A program made the position numbers and the translations under genes. This document shows positions 51,373-61,000 of a stretch of 64,000 nucleotides of DNA, piece after piece. The stretch is from Actinomycetospora soli. Lineage in GTDB: Bacteria; Actinomycetota; Actinomycetes; Mycobacteriales; Pseudonocardiaceae. The stretch is taken from positions 186,001 through 250,000 of the forward strand of contig NZ_JAJNDA010000009.1 of NCBI RefSeq assembly GCF_021026295.1. Reading direction: 5' to 3'. The notes under the pieces were generated by a model. That model was not told the DNA's origin. It was given only the letters and a program-made list of their open reading frames with translations, and did not search any database. Positions within the stretch are counted from its first letter, which is position 1. Each line of letters opens with the position of its first letter.

Positions 51373-53904
51373 TCAGCTCGCGAGCGAGGGCTGGTCGACG
51401 GTGAAGGTCAGGCCCCCGTCGGCCACGTCGACGCGCACCCGGTCACCGGCCGTGAGCTCGTCGCCGAGCAGCATCGAGGACAGCCGGTTGCCGACCTCGC
51501 GCTGGATGGTCCGGCGCAGCGGCCGCGCCCCGAACTCGGGCTGGTAGCCGTGGTCGGAGAGCCAGTCGACGGCGGCGGTGGAGAACTCGACGGCGATGTC
51601 GAGCGACTCCAGGCGCTCCCGCGTCTCGGCCAGCAGCAGGCCGGTGATGGTCCGCAGCTGGGCCTGGTCGAGCCGCTTGAACACGATGACCTCGTCGATC
51701 CGGTTGAGGAACTCCGGCCGGAACGACTCCCGCAGCCGCGGCATCAGCCGCTCCTGCAGGGACTGGTCCGGGTTCGCGCTCGATGGCGCGAAGCCCAGGG
51801 CCTGCGTGTTCGTGGTGATGAGCTCCGAGCCCACGTTGCTGGTCATGATCAGCACCGTGTTGCGGAAGTCGACCGTCCGGCCCTGCGAGTCGGTCAGCCG
51901 CCCGTCGTCGAGCACCTGCAGCAGCGTGTTGAAGACGTCGGGGTGGGCCTTCTCCATCTCGTCGAGCAGCACCACCGAGTACGGCCGACGACGGATCTCC
52001 TCGGTCAGCTGCCCGGCCTCGCCGTAGCCGACGTACCCGGGGGGCGAACCCACCAGGCGCGACACGGTGTGCCGCTCGGAGTACTCGCTCATGTCGACGC
52101 GGACCATGCGGTCCTCGTCGCCGAACATCGCCGCCGCCAGGGCCTTGGCCAGCTCGGTCTTGCCGACGCCCGTGGGGCCGAGGAACAGGAAGCTGCCGAT
52201 CGGCCGGTCGGGGTCGCCCAGACCGGCGCGCGAACGGCGGACCGCCTCGGCGACGGCCGTGACGGCATCGTCCTGGCCGACGACCCGCTCGTGGAGCTGG
52301 GCCTCCAGCCCGAGCAGCCGCGAGCGCTCGGTCTCGGTCAGCTGCGCGACCGGGATGCCGGTCGAGCGGGAGACCACCTCGGCGATGTCGTCGACGCCGA
52401 CGGTGAGGACGCCGTCGCGGCCGGACGACCGCTCCTGGCGGGCCTCCTCGAGGGCCTGCGTGGCCTGGGCGACCTCGTCGCGCAGGGCGCCGGCGCGCTC
52501 GTAGTCCTCGTCGGCGACGGCCTGGTCCTTGTCGCGCTGCAGCGACTCGAGCCGACGCTCCAGCTCCTGCGTGTCGGTGTGCGGGGCCTTGGAACGCAGC
52601 CGCTTCCGCGCCCCGGACTGGTCGACGAGGTCGATCGCCTTGTCGGGCAGGAACCGGTCGGTCACGTACCGCTCGGAGAGCTCCGCGGCGGCCGTCAGCG
52701 CGTCGTCGGTGAAGCGGACCTGGTGGTGCGCCTCGTAGCGGTCGCGCAGCCCATGCAGGATCGCGATGGTGTCCGCGACGCTGGGCTCGGGGACCATCAC
52801 GGGCTGGAAGCGACGCTCGAGTGCGGCGTCCTTCTCGATGGACTGCCGGTACTCGTCGAGCGTGGTGGCGCCGACGATGTGCAGGTCGCCACGCGCCAGG
52901 GCGGGCTTGAGGATGTTGCCGGCGTCCATGCCGCCGCCCTCGCCGGAGCCGCCGGCACCGACCAAGGTGTGCAGCTCGTCGATGAAGACGATCAGCGAGT
53001 CGGAGTGTTCGCGGATCTCGGCGACCAGCTTCGTCATCCGCTCCTCGAAGTCACCGCGGTAGCGGGTGCCCGCCACCATGCCGGTGAGGTCGAGCTGGAC
53101 GATGCGCTTGCCCTCGAGCTGCTCGGGGACGTCGCCGGCGACGATGCGCTGGGCGATGCCCTCGACGACGGCGGTCTTGCCGACGCCGGCCTCGCCGATC
53201 AGCACCGGGTTGTTCTTGGTGCGCCGCGAGAGGACCTCGAGGGTCTGGTCGACCTCGTCCTCCCGGCCGATGACCGGGTCCAGCTCGCCGGCCCGCGCCC
53301 TGGCGGTGAGGTCGACGCCGAACTGGTCGATGGTCGGGGTGTCCGAGTCGCCCGCGGGGGCACCGGCCTGCGGGGCCGGGCGGCCACCCGAGGAGGCGCT
53401 GCGCTGCAGCGACTGCGGGTCGACGCCGCGCGACTGCAGCGCCTTGCCGGTGGGCGAGTCGGGGTTGGCCGCGAGGGCGAGCACGATGTGCTCGGGGCCG
53501 ATGTAGCTCGACCCGAGCGCCCGGGAGATCTGGTGGGCGTCGAGCAGCGTGCGCTTCGCGGTGGGGGTGAGGGCCGGCGGCTCGCCGGAGGCCTCCCCGC
53601 GCGGGAGCTGGCCGTCGGCGTACCGGGCGAGCTCGTCGGTGTCGGCCCCGGTCCCGGCGATCAGGGCGCGCAGCGGCGCGACCTGGAGCCCGGCGAGCAG
53701 GAGGTGCCACGCGTCGAGGTCCGTGTTGCCCCGCTCGACGGCCTGGGCCGCCGCGGTGCCCACGAGACCCCGGGCCTGCTCGGTCATGAGGGCGGTGATG
53801 TCGATGCGCTGGGCGCCCCGCGGCGTGTTGCCGCCGAGGAAGCGCGCCAGGAAGTCGTCGAACTGGCCGGACCCGGGGCCGCCGGGACCGAATGCGCTGG
53901 TCAT
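51373..53904 (-). CDS. ClpC-like AAA+ unfoldase (Clp protease ATP-binding subunit family)
   Basis: An 843-residue Hsp100: a Clp N-domain pair, first AAA+ module with GEAGVGKTA and [13 protein letters not shown], a short middle region with a UVR-like motif ([18 protein letters not shown]), and a second AAA+ module with GPTGVGKTE and [14 protein letters not shown]. The short middle region and UVR motif favour ClpC over ClpB. The first 30 residues are an unusual Gly/Pro-rich tail, so this may be a second, stress-specific paralogue. An HspR-type palindrome lies upstream. Confidence 0.9.
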   Translation of the reverse strand: MTSAFGPGGPGSGQFDDFLARFLGGNTPRGAQRIDITALMTEQARGLVGTAAAQAVERGNTDLDAWHLLLAGLQVAPLRALIAGTGADTDELARYADGQLPRGEASGEPPALTPTAKRTLLDAHQISRALGSSYIGPEHIVLALAANPDSPTGKALQSRGVDPQSLQRSASSGGRPAPQAGAPAGDSDTPTIDQFGVDLTARARAGELDPVIGREDEVDQTLEVLSRRTKNNPVLIGEAGVGKTAVVEGIAQRIVAGDVPEQLEGKRIVQLDLTGMVAGTRYRGDFEERMTKLVAEIREHSDSLIVFIDELHTLVGAGGSGEGGGMDAGNILKPALARGDLHIVGATTLDEYRQSIEKDAALERRFQPVMVPEPSVADTIAILHGLRDRYEAHHQVRFTDDALTAAAELSERYVTDRFLPDKAIDLVDQSGARKRLRSKAPHTDTQELERRLESLQRDKDQAVADEDYERAGALRDEVAQATQALEEARQERSSGRDGVLTVGVDDIAEVVSRSTGIPVAQLTETERSRLLGLEAQLHERVVGQDDAVTAVAEAVRRSRAGLGDPDRPIGSFLFLGPTGVGKTELAKALAAAMFGDEDRMVRVDMSEYSERHTVSRLVGSPPGYVGYGEAGQLTEEIRRRPYSVVLLDEMEKAHPDVFNTLLQVLDDGRLTDSQGRTVDFRNTVLIMTSNVGSELITTNTQALGFAPSSANPDQSLQERLMPRLRESFRPEFLNRIDEVIVFKRLDQAQLRTITGLLLAETRERLESLDIAVEFSTAAVDWLSDHGYQPEFGARPLRRTIQREVGNRLSSMLLGDELTAGDRVRVDVADGGLTFTVDQPSLAS

Positions 53905-53993
53905 GCGTACCTTTCCTGGAGGGTCCTGCCGCCTGCGACCGGTGGTCTGCGGCGGCTGTCGTAGGGCTCAGCAATCGCCGTCCGGGATTCATT

Positions 53994-54014
53994 CCTGAGT
54001 CGGGGAGACTCAGG
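53994..54014. promoter_or_regulatory. HAIR-like HspR operator upstream of the Clp gene
   Basis: CCTGAGT-N7-ACTCAGG is a perfect 7-7-7 inverted repeat. HspR boxes (HAIR) are CTTGAGT-N7-ACTCAAG, so each arm differs by one symmetrical base. The element is 90 bases before the Clp start, where heat-shock repression of clpB/dnaK-type genes acts in actinobacteria. A GGAAT, reminiscent of SigH/SigE -35 elements, abuts it on the minus strand. Confidence 0.6.
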
Positions 54015-54131
54015 TCTCTGCGAGCGGAGACGACGGCTCTGAGCGGCTCCGGCTCAACCCCTCACCCGGGACGGGTGTTCCCGGTCGCGCCCGGATGTCA
54101 CGCCTGCGGTCCGAGGGGTAACCAGGAGGAC

Positions 54132-55151
54132 ATGACGACCGCACACGAGGTCCACCTCGCCCGCCGCCCGCAGGGGTTCCCCACGCCCGACGACTTCGCG
54201 CTGGTGGAGCGCGAGCTCCCGGCACCCGGGCCCGGCGAGGTCGAGGTGGCGAACCGGTACTTCTCGGTCGACCCCTACATGCGGGGGCGCATGAACGACG
54301 TGCCGAGCTACGTCCCGCCCTTCAAGCTGGACCAGGCCATGGACGGCCGCTCCGTGGGCGAGGTGACCGCCCTCGGCGACGACGTCACCGACCTCGCCGT
54401 CGGGGACCTCGTCCTCGGCAACCTCGCCTGGCGCGACCACGGCATCTCGAAGGCCAAGCACCTGCAGAAGGTCCCCGACGTCGAGGGCGTCGACCCCCGC
54501 GCCTACCTCGGCGTCCTCGGCGCGCCCGGCCTGACCGCGTGGGTCGGCCTGCTCGACCACGCCGCCTTCCGGTCCGGCGACGCCGTGTTCGTCTCCGGTG
54601 CGGCCGGGGCCGTCGGCAGCCTCGTCGGGCAGATCGCGAAGCAGAAGGGGGCGTCGCGGGTGATCGGCAGCGCCGGGTCGGCGGAGAAGGTCGCCTGGCT
54701 GACCGGCGAGCTCGGCTACGACGCGGCGTTCAACTACAAGGACGCGCCGGTGCGCGAGCAGCTGGAGAAGGCCGCCCCCGACGGCATCGACGTCTACTTC
54801 GACAACGTGGGCGCCGACCACCTCGAGGCCGCGATCGCCGTGGCGAACGACTACGCCCGCGTCGCCGCGTGCGGCGCGATCGCGCACTACAACGACACCG
54901 ACGGCGACACGACCCCCGGCCCGGACAACCTGTTCCAGATCGTCAAGAAGCGGCTGTCGATCCAGGGCTTCATCGTCTCGGACTCGCTCGACCGCTTCCC
55001 GGCGTTCCTGGAGGAGGTCACGCCGTGGGTGGCCGAGGGACGCGTGCGGTTCGCCGAGACCGTGACCGAGGGCGTCGACCACGCCGTCGACGCCTTCCTC
55101 GGGCTGCTGCGAGGCGAGAACACGGGTAAGGCCCTGGTCCAGGTGCGCTGA
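54132..55151 (+). CDS. NADP-dependent medium-chain reductase (CurA/leukotriene B4 dehydrogenase type)
   Basis: A 339-residue zinc-free MDR protein: N-terminal GroES-like domain with SVDPYMRGRM, nucleotide fold VSGAAGAVGSLVGQIAK, and IDVYFDNVG and ISIQGF-like segments of the CurA/PTGR family. These enzymes reduce alpha,beta-unsaturated ketones or aldehydes with NADPH in the cytoplasm and help detoxify reactive carbonyls. ATG 54132 has AGGAGGA upstream. It stands alone and converges on phoX. Confidence 0.88.
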   Translation: MTTAHEVHLARRPQGFPTPDDFALVERELPAPGPGEVEVANRYFSVDPYMRGRMNDVPSYVPPFKLDQAMDGRSVGEVTALGDDVTDLAVGDLVLGNLAWRDHGISKAKHLQKVPDVEGVDPRAYLGVLGAPGLTAWVGLLDHAAFRSGDAVFVSGAAGAVGSLVGQIAKQKGASRVIGSAGSAEKVAWLTGELGYDAAFNYKDAPVREQLEKAAPDGIDVYFDNVGADHLEAAIAVANDYARVAACGAIAHYNDTDGDTTPGPDNLFQIVKKRLSIQGFIVSDSLDRFPAFLEEVTPWVAEGRVRFAETVTEGVDHAVDAFLGLLRGENTGKALVQVR

Positions 55152-55157
55152 CGCGCC

Positions 55158-55199
55158 CGTGAGTACTTCTGACGGTGATAGCCGTCAGAAGTACTCACG
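55158..55199. terminator. 18-bp perfect inverted repeat, bidirectional terminator-like
   Basis: CGTGAGTACTTCTGACGG (55158-55175) pairs perfectly with 55182-55199 around six bases. The phoX stop codon lies within the right arm. It is not followed by a T tract. Confidence 0.75.
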
Positions 55200-57243
55200 A
55201 GGCGAAGCCACCTCCGTCGGACCGCCACACCACCACGACGGCGGGTCGGGCCGGGCTGGTGCCGCCGTCCGGCCAGTGCGACGCCGGGCGGTCCAGGGAG
55301 GCGTCGTCGACCTCGCCCGGGTGCTGCACGCACACCATCGCGCAGTTCGCCATGATCACCGGACCGCACGTCTCGGCGCCCCGGGGCACGGTGAGGAACT
55401 GCTTGACCCGGCCCCGGTCGGCGCCGGCGAGCGAGACCGCGAACAGCCCGTCGTTGGCGTCCAGCGCGTTGCCGTCGGTGGAGACCCACAGGTGCCCGTG
55501 CGTGGGGTCGAAGGCCAGGTTGTCCGGGCACGAGATCGCGCTGACCTGGTCCTTCGGGAACCCGCCGTAGTAGGTGTCCGCCGCCTTCGGGTCGCCGCAG
55601 ACGAGCAGCAGCGACCAGGCGAAGGTCGTCGCGGTCGGGTCGGAGCGGTCCTCGACGAGCTCGAGCACCTGGCCGTTGGTGTTCGCCGGCCGCGGGTTCG
55701 CGGCGTCGGGTCCGGCGGCCCCGGGCTCGACGCCCCGCTCGTCGTTGTTGGTCAGCGCCATGTACACCGCGCCCGTCACCGGGTGCGGCTCGACGTCCTC
55801 GGGGCGGTCCATCTTCGTGGCGCCCACGACGTCCGCGGCCTGCCGGGTGAACAGCAGCACCTCGGTGCCCGAGAAGCCGGGCACGAACGAGCGCGCGGTG
55901 CCGTCGGGCCGCGACTCCACCAGCGGGCGCCACTCGCCCCGGCCGCCCGACCCGCCGTCGGGACGGGCCTCACCGGTGAAGGTGGCGACGTAGAGCGTGC
56001 CCTGGTCGAGGAGCGTCTGGTTGAACGCCCGGTCGGCGGGCGCCGTGCCGGGGCGGGCCTTCGCGGAGGAGACGAACTTGTAGGCGTACTCGAAGCGCTC
56101 GTCGTCGCCCATGTACGCGACCGTGGTCCCGTCGGGCAGCACCCGCACCGTCGCGCCCTCGTGCTTGAACCGGCCGAGCGCGGTGTGCTTGCGCGGGGCG
56201 GCCGCCGGGTCGAACGGGTCGAGCTCCACGACCCAGCCGAAGCGGTGCGCCTCGTTCGGCTCGCGGAGCAGGTCGAAGCGCGGGTCCACGGTCTCCCAGC
56301 GCCGCTCGCTCGCCTCGCCGTCGAGCCCGAGGCGCTCGTAGCGGGCCTTCAGCACCGGGTCGGCGACCGCGGCGCCGTTCGCGAAGTACTGGTCGATGTT
56401 CTCCTCGCCGGAGAGCACCGTCGACCACGGCGTCGTCCCGCCGGCGCAGTTGTTCAGCGTGCCGAGCACGGTCCGGCCCTCGGGGTCCGCCGCCGTCCGG
56501 ACCAGCGGGTCACCCGCGACCGGGCCGGTCAGGGTGAACGGCGTCGTCGCCGTGACCCGGCGGTTCAGCGGGTCCTGCAGCACGGAGGTCGGCCGTCCCG
56601 ACGACGGGTCGAGCGCCACCGCCACCACGCTCATCCCGTGCGCGGCCATCCCGATCCGGATCTGCTCCGGGGTAGGGGCCTCCGCGACGTAGGCCGGGTG
56701 CATGAACGGCTCGGTGGTGTACTCGTGGTTCGCGACGAGCAGTGCCCGCGTGGTGTCCCCGGGGATGGGGATCACGGCGAGGAAGTCGTTGTTGAACCCG
56801 AACTGCTGCGCCTGCCTCTCGGCGGTCTGGTTCGCGACGTCGAAGGTGGGCGCGCCGGTGACCACCGGGTCGCCCCAGCGGATGAGGACCTGCTGGGCGT
56901 AGCCCTCCGGCACCGTGACCGCGTCGGCGGTGTTCGGCGCGACCGCGGTGAAGCCGAGGCCGGGCGAGGGCGGGACGGGCGCGGACGGGGACGGGGTGGC
57001 CGCCGCCGTCGGCGCGGGTCCGCCGCCGCCGCAGGCCGCGAGCGCGCCGGTCGCGCCGACCACGAGACCCGCCGACAGGACGCTGCGCCGGCTCAGCGTG
57101 CCGGACACGACCTCGCGGAACGTCGGGTTGTCACTGCGGTTGCGCACCGGGGCGTCGCAGGCGTCGCCGCACTTGTAGCGGCAGTGCGTGGCGGAGCGGC
57201 GGTGGTCGGTCCGGGTGAGCAGCGGCAGGAGACGGCGGTTCAC
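55195..57243 (-). CDS. phoX: PhoX-family alkaline phosphatase, Tat-exported
   Basis: A 682-residue DUF839/PhoX protein. A twin-arginine signal LSRRSVLSAG with a hydrophobic core and AAC lies unusually far inside (about residue 50), after a Cys-containing N-terminal segment; this is common in PhoX. Catalytic-domain phrases include CAGGTTPWSTVLSGEEN, NEAHRFGWVVE and EVLLFTRQ. PhoX uses Ca and Fe to release phosphate from organic esters outside the cell. GTG 57243 is supported by CGGGAG. An exact 11-base PHO-box repeat lies upstream. Confidence 0.92.
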   Translation of the reverse strand: MNRRLLPLLTRTDHRRSATHCRYKCGDACDAPVRNRSDNPTFREVVSGTLSRRSVLSAGLVVGATGALAACGGGGPAPTAAATPSPSAPVPPSPGLGFTAVAPNTADAVTVPEGYAQQVLIRWGDPVVTGAPTFDVANQTAERQAQQFGFNNDFLAVIPIPGDTTRALLVANHEYTTEPFMHPAYVAEAPTPEQIRIGMAAHGMSVVAVALDPSSGRPTSVLQDPLNRRVTATTPFTLTGPVAGDPLVRTAADPEGRTVLGTLNNCAGGTTPWSTVLSGEENIDQYFANGAAVADPVLKARYERLGLDGEASERRWETVDPRFDLLREPNEAHRFGWVVELDPFDPAAAPRKHTALGRFKHEGATVRVLPDGTTVAYMGDDERFEYAYKFVSSAKARPGTAPADRAFNQTLLDQGTLYVATFTGEARPDGGSGGRGEWRPLVESRPDGTARSFVPGFSGTEVLLFTRQAADVVGATKMDRPEDVEPHPVTGAVYMALTNNDERGVEPGAAGPDAANPRPANTNGQVLELVEDRSDPTATTFAWSLLLVCGDPKAADTYYGGFPKDQVSAISCPDNLAFDPTHGHLWVSTDGNALDANDGLFAVSLAGADRGRVKQFLTVPRGAETCGPVIMANCAMVCVQHPGEVDDASLDRPASHWPDGGTSPARPAVVVVWRSDGGGFAS

Positions 57244-57324
57244 GTGGGGGAGCTCCCGGTCGTCACGATCGTGTGGTGGTGCCACCGACCGTAGGTAACG
57301 ATCACGGACGAATCGGGCATACGA

Positions 57325-57342
57325 GACGAACGACAGGTGAAC
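57325..57342 (-). promoter_or_regulatory. PHO box (PhoP direct repeats) upstream of phoX
   Basis: On the minus strand GTTCACC (57336-57342) and GTTCGTC (57325-57331) are direct repeats with an exact 11-base period, as required for actinobacterial PhoP. The site is about 80 bases before the phoX start. Confidence 0.65.
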
Positions 57343-57351
57343 GACCCGGGG

Positions 57352-58572
57352 TCAGCGCACCGTCGCGGCGGCCCGCTCCGCCGCTCCGGCCCCGACGTGC
57401 CGGTCCCGTGCGGCCCCGAACCCGGCCACGGTGAGCGGGACGAGCATCACGAGCAGCGTGACCATCGGCCAGGTCCAGCTGCCGGTCACGTCCCGGATGG
57501 CGCCCAGCGCGAAGGGCCCGGCGGCCGCCACGACGTAGCCCACGCCCTGCGCCATCCCGGAGAGCTCCGAGGTGTGCGCGGCGTCGGGCGAGCGCAGCGT
57601 GATCAGGGTGAGGCCGAGCGAGATCCCGACCCCCTGGCCCAGTCCGATGATCACCATCCACAGCGCGGCGGAGCCGTCCGGGGCGAGGAGCAGCCCGAGG
57701 TAGCCCACGACCCACAGGCCGATGAGCAGGCCCACGAGGTGGAACTGGGTCGGGCGGCGGGTCGCGAGGACCGGGGTCAGCGCCGAGGTCACCAGGGAGG
57801 CGAGGCCCGTGAGCGAGAGCAGGAGTCCGGCCTCGGCCGGGGTGCGTCCCCGCTCGACGAACAACGTCGGCGCCCACGCCGTGAACGAGTAGAACTGCAG
57901 CGACTGCAGCCCCATCAGCAGCGTCACCTGCCACGCGAGGGCCGAGCCCCACAGGCCGCGGACCGGGGCCGCCGGCGCCACGGGCGGTGCCGCCGCGGCC
58001 GCGCGCCGGGCCCGCAGCACCCAGGGCGACCACAGCAGGATCGCGAGGCAGGCCCCGATCGCCCAGAGCGCGAGGGCCGGGCGCCAGCCCAGTCCGGTCG
58101 CCTGCTCGATCGGCACCGTGACCGCGGCCGACAGGGCGCCGCCCGCGGAGATCATCGTCGAGTAGGCGCCGGTCATCGCCCCCGTGCGGTGCGGGAAGTC
58201 GCGCTTCACCACGACCGGCATCAGCGTGTTGCCGATCGCGATCGCGACCCCCGCCAGCAGGCTGCCCACCAGCAGTGCCGCAAGCGAGGGCACCAGCCGG
58301 ACGAGAATCCCGGCCGTCAGCACGAGCAGCGCGGCGAGCAGCGTCGTCTCCAGACCGATCCGCCGCGCCACCCGCCCCGCCACGGGGGCGAGCAGGCCGA
58401 AGCAGAGCACCGGCAGCGTCGTCACCAGTCCCGCGACGGCGCTGGAGATGCCGAGGTCCGCGCGGATCTGGGCGACCAGCGGCGACACCGCGACCACCGC
58501 GGGGCGGAGGTTCAGCGCGATCAGCAGGACGGCGACGACGAGCAGGGTGGTCCGGAGGCGCGACGTCGACAC
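57352..58572 (-). CDS. MFS transporter, CynX/NimT family
   Basis: A 406-residue protein with twelve predicted helices. The N-terminal phrase ALNLRPAVVAVSPL is typical of the CynX/NimT (cyanate or 2-nitroimidazole) family. The substrate is unknown. GTG 58572 is preceded by GGAAGGA; no upstream start is better. It follows the phosphodiester glycosidase gene by 23 bases on the same strand, so the two may be co-transcribed. Confidence 0.85.
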   Translation of the reverse strand: MSTSRLRTTLLVVAVLLIALNLRPAVVAVSPLVAQIRADLGISSAVAGLVTTLPVLCFGLLAPVAGRVARRIGLETTLLAALLVLTAGILVRLVPSLAALLVGSLLAGVAIAIGNTLMPVVVKRDFPHRTGAMTGAYSTMISAGGALSAAVTVPIEQATGLGWRPALALWAIGACLAILLWSPWVLRARRAAAAAPPVAPAAPVRGLWGSALAWQVTLLMGLQSLQFYSFTAWAPTLFVERGRTPAEAGLLLSLTGLASLVTSALTPVLATRRPTQFHLVGLLIGLWVVGYLGLLLAPDGSAALWMVIIGLGQGVGISLGLTLITLRSPDAAHTSELSGMAQGVGYVVAAAGPFALGAIRDVTGSWTWPMVTLLVMLVPLTVAGFGAARDRHVGAGAAERAAATVR

Positions 58573-58595
58573 GCCGACATCCTTCCATCGGCGAA

Positions 58596-59939
58596 CTACC
58601 GGTGATGCCTCCCGGCCGCCGTGTGCTTCGTCCCGGTGTGCTGCGTGGAGGGCGGTGCGCCGGCGGTGTCGGCCACCGTGCGCAGGTCGAAGGAGAGGAA
58701 GTCGCGGCTCGAGGTCTGCAGGTAGTGCTGGGCCCCGACCTGCTCGCCGGGGAACAGCGTGAAGGCGTCGGGCCGCGGGTCGCCGGTGGGGTGGAAGTAC
58801 GCGCCGGTGACCCACGCCGGGTTGATGTCCAGCTCCATCCCACGGACCACGCCGGCGCTGCGCAGGATCTCGCCGAGGGTGCACACCGACAGCGCCGGGC
58901 CGCCGACGTAGACCTCCGCGCCCGTCGCCGTCACGCCGAACGCCGACCGGTTGATGTAGGCGGCCTGCCCCACGGTCGAGCCCCACTCGGCGGTGCCGCC
59001 GGTGGCGCAGGTCGGGTTCACCACGCCCTGGTCCACGAGCGGCACCAGGTTCTGGCGCACCGCGACGACGTCCGGGCCCATCCGGACCTCGCTGCCCCAG
59101 GCGCCGACGTCCGCGGTCCCGTCCCGGCGGATCACGAGGCTGGCCGCACCCGGGACGAGCGGCCGGGCCTCCCGGCCGTCGAGGTACCAGCCGCCGTGGC
59201 TGTCGCCCTGCAGCCGGAAGCCCGCGGAGAACGCGGCGACGACGGTGCGCTGCTCCTGCGCGTCGATCGACGACGGCACCGACCACGTGCCGCCCGGGTC
59301 CTCCGAGCCGGGGTGCAGCACGCCGCGCACCAGCGTCGGGTCCATCCACAGCACACCGACGGTGAACGACGTGTGCTGCGCGTCCGGGCGCACCGACGCG
59401 ACCCGCACCGCGGACCCGCGCGGCGTCGACACCACGGTCTGCCACTGGCCCTCACCGGGCAGCGGCGGGAGCCCGGCGGGCGCGGGGAGCGGGGGTGGCG
59501 CGGGGCTGCCGCCCGGACGGTCGGCCTCCGCCCCGTTCGCGGGCGGGATGCCCCCGGCCGGGGCGCCACCGGTCGGCGGCTGGTCGAGCTGGTACTGCGC
59601 CGATTCCAGGGCGGTCACCACCGGCCCGAGCCCGTGGTCGCGGCCCCATTCCGCCAGCCGCGCCGCGACGGTGTCCGAGCCCGGCCGCGTCAGCGCGTGG
59701 ACGAGCGACGGGGCGGCGACCACGCCGACGAGCACGACCGCCACGACGAGTGCGGCGAGCGTCCGCCGCGCCCACCGACGCCGGGGCAGCAGGCGCCGCC
59801 ACCGGCTCGTCCCGACGGCGGGTGGGGTCGGCCCGGTGCCTGTCGGCCCGGGCGTGTCCGGCTCGTCGTCGGGACGCGCGATCCGGTCGGTGGGTCCGGT
59901 CCCGGTGGGGTCGAGAGCGGACGGGGAGTGCGGGGCCAC
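58596..59939 (-). CDS. Membrane-anchored phosphodiester glycosidase (NAGPA/DUF2233) domain protein
   Basis: A 447-residue protein: a Pro/Thr-rich cytoplasmic tail, one transmembrane helix (about residues 58-82), a Pro/Gly-rich linker, and an extracytoplasmic domain with AAFSAGFRLQGDSHGGWYLDG and GAWGSEVRM, resembling the phosphodiester glycosidase fold that removes GlcNAc caps in the lysosomal uncovering enzyme. Bacterial roles are unclear; wall or teichoic-type polymers are possible substrates. GTG 59939 lacks a clear ribosome site, so the true start may be downstream. Confidence 0.75.
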   Translation of the reverse strand: MAPHSPSALDPTGTGPTDRIARPDDEPDTPGPTGTGPTPPAVGTSRWRRLLPRRRWARRTLAALVVAVVLVGVVAAPSLVHALTRPGSDTVAARLAEWGRDHGLGPVVTALESAQYQLDQPPTGGAPAGGIPPANGAEADRPGGSPAPPPLPAPAGLPPLPGEGQWQTVVSTPRGSAVRVASVRPDAQHTSFTVGVLWMDPTLVRGVLHPGSEDPGGTWSVPSSIDAQEQRTVVAAFSAGFRLQGDSHGGWYLDGREARPLVPGAASLVIRRDGTADVGAWGSEVRMGPDVVAVRQNLVPLVDQGVVNPTCATGGTAEWGSTVGQAAYINRSAFGVTATGAEVYVGGPALSVCTLGEILRSAGVVRGMELDINPAWVTGAYFHPTGDPRPDAFTLFPGEQVGAQHYLQTSSRDFLSFDLRTVADTAGAPPSTQHTGTKHTAAGRHHR

Positions 59940-60072
59940 GACCGTTGATCGTGCCCCTGACCTGCGGTGTCACCGTGAAGCGGGGTGCTCCGCGTGACAC
60001 GTGTCGCGCGCGATCGGATCGTGCTGTCCGGGTTCGTCCCGCGGTGTCCGGGTCCCCCGCACCCCCGACATG

Positions 60073-60121
60073 CGTGAGGGGAACCCTCGAGCGCTCTTGT
60101 GGCTCGAGGGTTCCCCTCACG
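60073..60121. repeat. 49-bp palindrome, 19-11-19, subtype D, intact copy
   Basis: CGTGAGGGGAACCCTCGAG (60073-60091) pairs perfectly with 60103-60121 around the 11-base loop CGCTCTTGTGG. The loop is identical, inverted, to that at 29712-29722. It lies after the HtdX gene stop on the minus strand and may terminate that operon. Confidence 0.9.
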
Positions 60122-60140
60122 TCGGTCGGGGGCGGTGCGC

Positions 60141-60998
60141 CTACGACGCCGGGCGCACCGTCAGCAGCAGGTGGTCCTTGCCCTTCTTCGAGCGCAGCGC
60201 GGCGTCCCAGCCGTCCTTCGTGGCGGCGGTGTAGAGGAACGCCTTCGACGGGATGCGCAGCGGCGAGCGGAACACCGCGTCGACCGTCACGGCCTCGTCG
60301 GTGCGGCCGGCGAGCGCCGCGAGGACGCGCGCTTTCGACCACATGCCGTGCGCGATCGTGCCGGGCATCCCGAACGCCTTCGCCGCGAGCCCGTTCACGT
60401 GGATCGGGTTCACGTCCCCGGACACCGCGGCGTAGCGCCGGCCGATGTCGCCGGGCACCGTCCACACCGCGTGCGGCCGGTCCCCGACGTGCGGCTCCGG
60501 CTCCGGCGGCGCCGCGTCGGTCGGCTCCTCGGCGCTCGCCCCGCGCACGAAGTAGGTCGAGCGCGAGTGCCAGGCCGCCTCCTCGTCGGGCAGGCCGACC
60601 GTCGACACCAGGTCGACCTGCGCGCCCTTGGGGTGCGCGACGAGCCGCTCGGCGTGCACGCGCACCACCAGCGGCTCCCCGACGGCGAGCGGCCGCTGCT
60701 GGGTGATGACGTTGCGCAGGTGCACCATGCCCGGCGCGGGCAGCGGGAACTCGCGGTCGGTCATCAGCCGCATCTGCAGCGGGAACGCCAGCATGTGCGG
60801 GTAGGTGATCGGCAGCTCGCCGCCCACCCGGAACCCGCACACGTGGGCGTAGTCCGCCACCGCGTCGGCGTCGATGGTGGCGTTGACCAGCTCCAGGGTC
60901 CGGTCGGGCAGCGTGGACCCGCCCGACCGGGCCGTCAGCAGGGCCCGCCCGTAGAGCGCGCCGAGCGTCGGCGCGCTGTCGAGGGTCTCGGTGGGCAT
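60141..60998 (-). CDS. MaoC-type (R)-3-hydroxyacyl thioester dehydratase, HtdX-like
   Basis: A 285-residue double-hotdog protein. The hydratase-2 motif appears as YAAVSGDVNPIHVNGLAAKAFGMPGTIAHGMW, with the catalytic Asp and His. The length and the neighbours fabG4 and fadA2 match mycobacterial Rv0241c (HtdX). It should dehydrate 3-hydroxyacyl thioesters in a fatty-acid cycle. The start is two bases after the fabG4 stop, indicating one operon in the order fadA2, fabG4, htdX. Confidence 0.88.
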   Translation of the reverse strand: MPTETLDSAPTLGALYGRALLTARSGGSTLPDRTLELVNATIDADAVADYAHVCGFRVGGELPITYPHMLAFPLQMRLMTDREFPLPAPGMVHLRNVITQQRPLAVGEPLVVRVHAERLVAHPKGAQVDLVSTVGLPDEEAAWHSRSTYFVRGASAEEPTDAAPPEPEPHVGDRPHAVWTVPGDIGRRYAAVSGDVNPIHVNGLAAKAFGMPGTIAHGMWSKARVLAALAGRTDEAVTVDAVFRSPLRIPSKAFLYTAATKDGWDAALRSKKGKDHLLLTVRPAS

Positions 60999-61000
60999 CG

